Origin: Kitasatospora sp. NBC_01287
Lineage (GTDB): Bacteria > Actinomycetota > Actinomycetes > Streptomycetales > Streptomycetaceae
Reading direction: 5' to 3'
Assembly: GCF_026340565.1 (NCBI RefSeq)
Contig: NZ_JAPEPB010000001.1
Span: 6,856,001 to 6,920,000, forward strand
DNA length: 64,000 nucleotides
Part shown: positions 59,317 to 64,000 of the stretch, piece by piece
Position numbering within the stretch: the stretch's first letter is position 1
Layout: each line of letters starts with the position of its first letter
Made by a program: the position numbers and the translations under genes
Notes under the pieces: generated by a model
Told to the model about the DNA's origin: nothing
Databases searched by the model: none
The model's input: only the letters and a program-made list of their open reading frames with translations

Positions 59317-59517
59317 TCAGGTGGTCGGCAGGGCGCCCGACTTGAGTGCCGTGACGAAGGTGGCGAAGGCGGGCGCGGCGAAGGTCAGGGCGGGGCCGTC
59401 CGGGTCCTTGGAGTCGCGGACCGGGACGAGGCCGGTGGGGAGCAGGTCGCGGGAGGCCTCGACGCACTGGCCGCCGTTGCTGCCGCTGTGGCTGGACTTG
59501 AACCAGGTGGTGGTCAT
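59317..59517 (-). CDS. DUF397 domain protein
   Basis: A 66-residue protein that is a single DUF397 domain: WFKSSHSGSNGGQCVEAS, then GLVPVRDSKDPDGPALTF and AFATFVTALKSG. DUF397 proteins (Scr2-like) are encoded next to Scr1-type HTH proteins in Streptomyces, where a toxin-antitoxin-like relation has been proposed. It follows 18 bases after the HTH-DUF397 fusion gene on the same strand and is therefore a second DUF397 in one operon. Sequence similarity between the two DUF397 domains is high in the GLVPVRDSK segment. Confidence 0.85.
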   Translation of the reverse strand: MTTTWFKSSHSGSNGGQCVEASRDLLPTGLVPVRDSKDPDGPALTFAAPAFATFVTALKSGALPTT

Positions 59518-59535
59518 GCCAGCTCTCTTCCAGGC

Positions 59536-60606
59536 TCAGACGGTGCCGAAACCACCGGTCTTGATGCCCTGGATGAAGCCGGCGAAGGAGTCGGCGGGGA
59601 AGACGAGGGCCGGGCCGCCCGGGTTCTTGGAGTCACGGACGGGGACGAGGCCGCTGGGGCGCAGGTCGTGCGAGGTCTCGATGCAGTTGCCGCCGTTGTT
59701 GCCGCTGTAGGTGGCCTTGAACCAGGAGATCTGGGTCGGGAGCGGCTGGATTTCTGGGCTCACGTTGAGCAGTCCTTCCATGATACGGCGGATCAAGTCG
59801 GCTGACTCGGACGCCGAGAGGGCATCCGCTCGCAGCCGATCATAGTCCCGTGAGAGCCGCTCAATCTCGTCCGGCCGACGCGAAAAATGGCCACGCGTCA
59901 CGCTCTCCGAGTAGATCACCTCGGTGCCGTCGGGCTGTCTCACCAGCGTGAAGCTTTCGGTCGTCGGGACACGGTCGCCCAACTCGTCCGGAGCGATCTG
60001 GACCACGATGTTCTTATAGCGCTCGATCACGTCGAGGATGTGCCTCAACTGGTGGTACATCACCAGGCCGCCGCCCACCATCCGACGCAGCACGCCCTCG
60101 TCGATGAGGAAGAAGGCCAGTGGGCCGTCCTCCGTGAGAAATCGGTCCTGGCGACTCATCCGCGCTGCCACCCGTTGTTCCAGAGTGGGTCCGTCTTTGT
60201 GCGCAGGACCTCGTGCGAGAAGGGCGCGGGCATATTCCGGCGTCTGCAACAGTCCCGGGATCGCAGAGACGCTGTAGTCACGGAAGAGAGCCGAGGTCGA
60301 TTCAAATTTCACGAATTGCTTGAACCAATCCGGATGCTCGATCTCCCGGTGCCAATCCACCTTCCCCCACGCCCGCTCCAGCTGCCCGCCCGTGTCCAGC
60401 AGCACGTCCAGCCGCTGGACGGTCGACAGCTTCGGCACCCGTTCGGCCGACTCGAAGCGTGACAACAGCGAACTGTCACAGGGAACTTGGCGGGCGAGCG
60501 GAGCGATTTTCATACCGGCCGCCTCGCGCAGATCACGGAGCAGCCAGCCGAACCCTTCCGGGCTGAGCGGGGGAGCGACCTGTTCTGCGGAACGACGCGC
60601 GGCCAT
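59536..60606 (-). CDS. Scr1-like HTH regulator fused to DUF397
   Basis: A 356-residue protein. Residues about 14-75 are an XRE helix-turn-helix (GWLLRDLREAAGMKIAPLAR, DSSLLSRFESAERVPKLST). Residues about 85-270 are the DUF5753-type domain found in Scr1-like regulators (YSVSAIPGLLQTPEYARALL, GPLAFFLIDEGVLRRMVGG). The last 75 residues form a DUF397 domain (WFKATYSGNNGGNCIETSHD). Usually these are two genes; here there is no stop between them. Inside the frame a GTG at 59763 has GGAAGGA nine bases upstream, so a separate DUF397 protein might also be made. Codon use in the 59.8-60.7 kb part is less GC-rich than its neighbours. Confidence 0.85.
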   Translation of the reverse strand: MAARRSAEQVAPPLSPEGFGWLLRDLREAAGMKIAPLARQVPCDSSLLSRFESAERVPKLSTVQRLDVLLDTGGQLERAWGKVDWHREIEHPDWFKQFVKFESTSALFRDYSVSAIPGLLQTPEYARALLARGPAHKDGPTLEQRVAARMSRQDRFLTEDGPLAFFLIDEGVLRRMVGGGLVMYHQLRHILDVIERYKNIVVQIAPDELGDRVPTTESFTLVRQPDGTEVIYSESVTRGHFSRRPDEIERLSRDYDRLRADALSASESADLIRRIMEGLLNVSPEIQPLPTQISWFKATYSGNNGGNCIETSHDLRPSGLVPVRDSKNPGGPALVFPADSFAGFIQGIKTGGFGTV

Positions 60607-60715
60607 GTCCCAACCTACTTCCGTGCCATGGGGCTGATGTCAGGGATTTGGTCTCGCCAAGGTACTACGCAATGCCGATGCTTGTTAGCAGAATGCGACG
60701 AAAGGAAGTCGTTCA

Positions 60716-60976
60716 ATGGCCAACCAATATGGTTCCACGCGCCTCGGAACGCTCATCGCCGACGCCCGCGACGACGCCCGCCGGGCGGTCGAAACGCTGC
60801 GCGCCGTCCTCGCCGAAGCCGGGCTCGCGCTGCCCTCGCTCGGCGAGGACTGGCAGGAGGGCTGGTTCACCGGCACGGTGCTGGTCGACCTCGGTCGCGC
60901 CAGGCCGGACGTGGTGCGCGGGATCGCGGAGTTGCTCGGAGACGGGTTGGCGGCCCGTGCCCAGCAGCGGAGTTGA
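60716..60976 (+). CDS. small protein of unknown function, divergent from the HTH gene
   Basis: An 86-residue soluble protein with a helical N-half (RLGTLIADARDDARRAVETL) and a more beta-like second half (GWFTGTVLVDLGRARPDVVRGIAELL). AAGGAAG lies seven bases before the ATG. The next gene shows the same pattern of a helix ending in AGLxxxPSL followed by a VxLG strand, so the two appear to be diverged duplicates. It starts 110 bases from the divergent HTH-DUF397 gene, in DNA of locally lower GC. Function unknown. Confidence 0.65.
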   Translation: MANQYGSTRLGTLIADARDDARRAVETLRAVLAEAGLALPSLGEDWQEGWFTGTVLVDLGRARPDVVRGIAELLGDGLAARAQQRS

Positions 60977-61313
60977 GCCTCCTGAGGAGCGCGAGGTCCG
61001 TGAGGCGCGCGCCGCCGCCGAGCGCGCCGTCGCCCGGCTCGTGGACGCTCTCGCGGTGGCCGGCCTTCCGCCGCTGCCTTCGTTGGAGGGCGGCGGCAGC
61101 ATCACCCGGACGACGGCCGGATACCACGTCCAGCTCGGCGGCTGCGGGGTCCGGACCGTCGAAGCCCTCACCCAGTACGTCGTTGACCACGCGCGCTGCA
61201 CCGGCCGGGTCGTCCGGGGCGAGCTCCTGCCCGCTCGGCTGGCCGAACTGCCCGGTGTGCGCGAGGAAATGAGCCACCCGTGCGAGAAGTACCCCGGAAC
61301 GGCGGCACCATGA
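60957..61313 (+). CDS. small protein of unknown function
   Basis: A 118-residue soluble protein. A helical part (EVREARAAAERAVARLVDAL, then AVAGLPPLPSLEGG) precedes a mixed part (GYHVQLGGCGVRTVEALTQYV) and ends in SHPCEKYPGTAAP. I place the start at the GTG at 60957, which overlaps the previous gene by 20 bases. It shares its layout with that gene (AGL-PSL, then a strand with LG and a helix). Its stop overlaps the next gene by four bases. I do not recognise the family. Confidence 0.55.
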   Translation: MPSSGVEPPEEREVREARAAAERAVARLVDALAVAGLPPLPSLEGGGSITRTTAGYHVQLGGCGVRTVEALTQYVVDHARCTGRVVRGELLPARLAELPGVREEMSHPCEKYPGTAAP

Positions 61314-61504
61314 CGCTGCGCACCTACCGGATCAGCGGCTCCGGCGAGCGGACCGAACTCGCCCGCCTGGAGGTCTATCCCGGCGAGTCCTACTGGAGCG
61401 GCCCGATCAGCGGCGAGTGGCCGCCGTGCACCTGCCCCCGCTGCGCACCGATGCACCGCTCCCGGCTGCGCCGCGCGGGCCTGGCGCCGGGGCGGCGGAG
61501 CTGA
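61310..61504 (+). CDS. small cysteine-containing protein of unknown function
   Basis: A 64-residue protein with a beta-rich start (TLRTYRISGSGERTELARLE) and a possible zinc site in WPPCTCPRCAPMHRSRL (three cysteines and a histidine). The ATG at 61310 overlaps the preceding stop (ATGA), so the three small genes are translationally coupled. The tight three-gene unit beside an HTH-DUF397 module makes a functional link plausible, but nothing shows what it does. Confidence 0.55.
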   Translation: MTLRTYRISGSGERTELARLEVYPGESYWSGPISGEWPPCTCPRCAPMHRSRLRRAGLAPGRRS

Positions 61505-61518
61505 CGATAAATCAATTG

Positions 61519-61790
61519 ATGACCGGTAGGAGCATGCCGACCCGGCGAAGGCCGCGTGGACGCGCCCCACGCGGCCCCATCGGAACCAGGGCCTACCCGG
61601 TGGTCGATCTGAATGGCGACCCCAACGCGCCCTTCCTCGTCCTGCTCGACGCCCTCGCCTCGGCCCTGGCAGTCCTGACGATCCGCCAGGTCGCCAAGGC
61701 CGAGGCGGCCACCGGTCGGAGAGGGGTAGCCCGGTCGGCCACGGCCACGGCCACGGCCACGGGCGCAGGCAGCGGCCGTGGCCGACCCGG
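61519..61790 (+). other. possible truncated gene, uncertain
   Basis: An open frame begins with ATG codons at 61519 and 61534 and reads GTRAYPVVDLNGDPNAPFLV and DALASALAVLTIRQVAKAEA, which has the look of a real protein. It then enters CCACGG repeats (61737-61761) and runs on, without a stop of its own, antisense through the epimerase gene. It may be the front of a gene cut by a rearrangement, or non-coding. I see no family. Confidence 0.3.
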
Positions 61791-62687
61791 TCAGTGCGCC
61801 GAGTACGCCCCCGCGTCGATGTCCTCGATGAGGGTCGGTCCGGTGGGCGTCCAGCCGAGCAGCTCCCGCGTCGCGGTGCTGGTCGCCCGGAGGTCCATGG
61901 TGAAGAAGTGGCCGATCCAGCCGAAGTGGCCCAGGGCGTCCTCGGCGGCGACCGAGGCGACGGGCAGGTCGAACGCGCGGCCGATCGCCTCCGCGATCTC
62001 GCGGGTGGGGACGCCCTGTTCGGCGACGGCGTGCAGGCGGGTACCCGCGGGTGCCTTCTCCAGGCCGAGGGCGACGAGGCGGGCGGCGTCGGAGCGGTGC
62101 ACGGCGGGCCAACGGTTGGTCCCGTCACCGGGGTAGGCGGAGACGCCCTTCTCGCGGGCGACCGCGGCGATGGCCGCGATGAACCCGTGGTCGCGGGCGC
62201 CGTGCACGGTGGGCGAGAAGCGCAGGCTCACGCTGTGCACGCCCCGGTCGACGAATTCGAGCGCCAGGTTCTCGCTCCCGCCGCGCGGGGAGTCCGGGCC
62301 GTGGGCCGAGGACGGGTCGCTCTCGGTGGCGGGCCTGCCCAGGGCGAGGCCGGCGACGCCCGATGCCAGCAGGAACGGGCGGCCGGTGCCGGCGAGCGTG
62401 TCGCCGATGGTCTGGACGGCGGCGCGCTCGGCCGCGCTGGAGACGGCCGGGTTGACGAAGTCGTGCTTGTTCGCGAGATGGATGACGGCCTCGGCGCCCT
62501 CGGCGCCGGCCCGGATGCTGTCCAGGTCGTCCAGGTCCCCGCGGCGGACGTGGACGCCCTTCGCCCGCAGGGCCGCGGCGGACGCGTCGGACCTGGCCAG
62601 TCCGGTGACCTCATGGCCCTTGGCGAGCAGCTCGTCGACCGTGGCGGAGCCGATCCATCCGGAGGCTCCGGTGACGAAAACGTGCAT
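61791..62687 (-). CDS. NAD(P)-dependent epimerase/SDR family protein
   Basis: A 298-residue extended short-chain dehydrogenase-like protein. The nucleotide-binding motif is VFVTGASGWIGSATVDELL (residues 3-21), followed by GDLDDLDSIRAGAEGAEAVIHLAN. The usual catalytic YxxxK is not visible; the equivalent region reads SPRGGSENLALEFVDRG, as in a subgroup of actinobacterial oxidoreductases of uncertain activity. The C-terminal part has WPAVHRSDAARLVALGLE. GGAGGAG precedes the ATG at 62687. It is divergent from a TetR gene, with two inverted-repeat sites between, so it is probably induced when TetR binds its ligand. Confidence 0.85.
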   Translation of the reverse strand: MHVFVTGASGWIGSATVDELLAKGHEVTGLARSDASAAALRAKGVHVRRGDLDDLDSIRAGAEGAEAVIHLANKHDFVNPAVSSAAERAAVQTIGDTLAGTGRPFLLASGVAGLALGRPATESDPSSAHGPDSPRGGSENLALEFVDRGVHSVSLRFSPTVHGARDHGFIAAIAAVAREKGVSAYPGDGTNRWPAVHRSDAARLVALGLEKAPAGTRLHAVAEQGVPTREIAEAIGRAFDLPVASVAAEDALGHFGWIGHFFTMDLRATSTATRELLGWTPTGPTLIEDIDAGAYSAH

Positions 62688-62753
62688 GGTGATCTCCTCC
62701 GACACCCCGCGGGCACGCGGGGATTGATCCGAGTGGTTGCCGGTAGCGACTGA

Positions 62754-62811
62754 TGTCAGTCACAGACATAGCGTACTACTTTTTGAAGACAGTCACTGTC
62801 ATCGCTACACT
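62754..62811 (+). promoter_or_regulatory. TetR operators and a leaderless tetR promoter
   Basis: TGTCAGTCACAGACA (62754-62768) and GACAGTCACTGTC (62788-62800, perfect about its central base) share the TGTC/GACA and AGTCAC elements. The second lies in the 16-base spacer between TTGAAG (62784-62789) and TACACT (62806-62811). TACACT is seven bases before the tetR ATG, so the transcript should begin at or near that codon, and bound TetR would block it directly. Confidence 0.65.
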
Positions 62812-62818
62812 TGGCCGC

Positions 62819-63409
62819 ATGGCGCGTTGGGAACCGGGGGCTCCGGAGCGGTTGCAGAAGGCGGCGCTCGAACTGTTCGCGACCCGCGGCTACGAGCAGA
62901 CGACCGCCACCGAGATCGCCCAGTCCGTCGGCCTGACCGAGCGCACCTTCTTCCGCCACTTCAGCGACAAGCGCGAGGTCCTGTTCCACGGGCAGGACGC
63001 GTTCGTCCAGGCGTTCCTCACCGGCGTGGACACCGCGCCGCCCGACGCGTCCCCGATCGAGATCGTCGCCTGCGCCCTGCGGTCGGCGGCGGGCCTGTTC
63101 CCGGACGAGCGCCGGTCCCACTCCCGCACGCGGCAGTCGGTGATCGAGCAGAACCCCGCGCTGCGGGAACGCGAGGCGCACAAGCTCGCCGGCCTCGCCA
63201 CCACCGTCGCCGACGCCCTCCGCGCGCGCGGCGTCGGCGAAGTCGCCGCCACCCTGGCTGCGGAGTCGGGCACCACCGTCTTCGGGATCGCCTTCGCTCA
63301 GTGGATCCGCGAGGGCGAGCGGCGTTCCCTCGCCGACCTCTCGGCGGAGGTGCTCGGCGAACTGCTCACCCTGACCCGCAAGGTGACGGTCCCGCGCACC
63401 ATCGGGTGA
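62819..63409 (+). CDS. TetR family transcriptional regulator
   Basis: A 196-residue regulator. The N-terminal HTH reads LQKAALELFATRGYEQTTAT and IAQSVGLTERTFFRHFSDKRE; the rest is the helical ligand-binding domain with RTRQSVIEQNPALREREAHK. The ATG at 62819 (MARWEPGAPERL) fits the family length; an earlier in-frame GTG at 62753 would carry operator DNA into the gene. There is no Shine-Dalgarno, in line with a leaderless mRNA. It is divergent from the epimerase-like gene, its likely target together with itself. Confidence 0.9.
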   Translation: MARWEPGAPERLQKAALELFATRGYEQTTATEIAQSVGLTERTFFRHFSDKREVLFHGQDAFVQAFLTGVDTAPPDASPIEIVACALRSAAGLFPDERRSHSRTRQSVIEQNPALREREAHKLAGLATTVADALRARGVGEVAATLAAESGTTVFGIAFAQWIREGERRSLADLSAEVLGELLTLTRKVTVPRTIG

Positions 63410-63451
63410 CGGCACGGCGGCCTCGGCGCGCGGCGTGCGCGTGAAGTGCCC

Positions 63452-63483
63452 GACGTTCCGCCGAGTTGACGTTCCGCCGAGTT
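63452..63483. repeat. 16-bp tandem duplication in the tetR-serine hydrolase gap
   Basis: GACGTTCCGCCGAGTT occurs twice head to tail, 42 bases after the tetR stop. The rest of the gap 63410-63702 has open frames on both strands but none with a recognisable domain or ribosome-binding site. Confidence 0.8.
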
Positions 63484-63702
63484 GGCCCGTGCCGGGGCCG
63501 ACCCGGAGACTCGCGTAACTCCGAACGGGTGGACCTGCTGCTGTCCGGACATGCTGACCCGCGAGGTCGGGGACGCGATGGTGACGGTGTCGTGGGAGGC
63601 GCGGGCACGTTGGTGGTACCCCGTGCCGGCCTCCTCCCCTGGACGGCCTACAGCCCGGGGTGTCGCGTTCCGGGCGCCAACTGCGTGCGCACATCATGCG
63701 AC

Positions 63703-64000
63703 ATGATCCGCAACCGGACCGCGCTGTTCTGCGCCGCCACCGCCCTGCTCGCCGCCGCCACCGTCCCTGGCACCGCGGCCGCCGTCACCACCCTCGCCCC
63801 GCGCGAGGTCCAGCCCTGCGTCCGCTCGCCGCACCCCGTCGATGGCCCGGGCAGCCGGGTGCTGGAGACGGTGCGGCAGGCGAAGAAGGACCTCGACCTC
63901 AAATCCGTGCTGGTGCGCGTCACCGTGGACGGCCACGAGCTGGTCACCGACGCCTTCGGCGAGTCGATGACGGGCGTGCCCGCCGAGCCGGGCATGCACT
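63703..64000 (+). CDS. secreted serine hydrolase, beta-lactamase fold (partial)
   Basis: The first 99 residues of an exported protein cut by the window end. The signal peptide reads MIRNRTALFCAATALLAAAT with likely cleavage near AAA at residue 27. The mature part has VLETVRQAKKDLDLKSVLVR and ESMTGVPAEPGMH, matching the early part of beta-lactamase/class C-like serine hydrolases, where a PF-[RK]-xGS-type motif would follow. The catalytic S-x-x-K is not in view. These enzymes in Streptomyces are often D-aminopeptidases or esterases, so resistance should not be assumed. Confidence 0.65.
   Translation, partial: MIRNRTALFCAATALLAAATVPGTAAAVTTLAPREVQPCVRSPHPVDGPGSRVLETVRQAKKDLDLKSVLVRVTVDGHELVTDAFGESMTGVPAEPGMH

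Overview
The window is about 64 kb of very GC-rich DNA (dense genes, strong G/C bias at third codon positions, many GTG starts). Its gene content is typical of the actinobacterial family Streptomycetaceae (Streptomyces, Kitasatospora or Streptacidiphilus). Markers include the polA / rpsA / coaE neighbourhood, a SoxR regulator, SARP/AfsR and SigE-type ECF regulators, a Scr1-like HTH plus DUF397 module, MMPL transporters and the glgX-treY-treZ trehalose route. I see no rRNA, tRNA, CRISPR array, insertion sequence or phage in it.

Layout. 1-14.8 kb is chromosomal core: the end of polA, an acetyltransferase, a frameshifted Uma2-type nuclease gene, helicase hrpB, a methyltransferase, rpsA with a clear vegetative promoter and terminator, an MMPL exporter, a MarR/metallo-hydrolase pair, coaE, and soxR divergent from a split transketolase with a good SoxR box between them. 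14.8-21 kb holds treZ, treY and glgX on the minus strand, which together turn glycogen or maltodextrin into trehalose. 21.3-26.2 kb holds a HEPN-like protein and an iron-uptake operon in which EfeU and EfeO are fused, followed by EfeB, behind an iron box. 26.4-36.3 kb has a lipoprotein, an exonuclease, an Old Yellow Enzyme with a divergent MarR regulator, a phosphotransferase-like protein and two divergent MMPL transporters separated by a hairpin-rich region. 36.5-40 kb has a cold-shock gene with a structured leader, a DEAD-box helicase, a YjbR-like protein and a cyclophilin.

40-57.7 kb is regulatory and accessory. It holds a membrane Ser/Thr kinase, an ECF sigma factor with a putative partner, a large SARP/AfsR regulator, and a convergent DrrAB-type ABC exporter whose upstream region carries two arrays of one heptamer, spaced as expected for SARP binding. 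It continues with an HxlR-peroxiredoxin fusion divergent from an MFS exporter, a NADAR protein, a broken LysE exporter next to an Lrp regulator, a two-component system, and a duplicated PH-like membrane protein flanking a methyltransferase. 57.7-64 kb has an amidase, a Nudix remnant, an HTH-DUF397 fusion with a second DUF397, three small overlapping unknown genes, an epimerase/TetR divergent pair and the start of a serine hydrolase.

Two patterns run through the window. Short tandem duplications repeatedly sit on or just beyond stop codons. Many genes have a -10-like hexamer 6-8 bases before the start codon and no Shine-Dalgarno sequence, which suggests leaderless mRNAs. All functions are inferred from reading the sequence; no database search was run.
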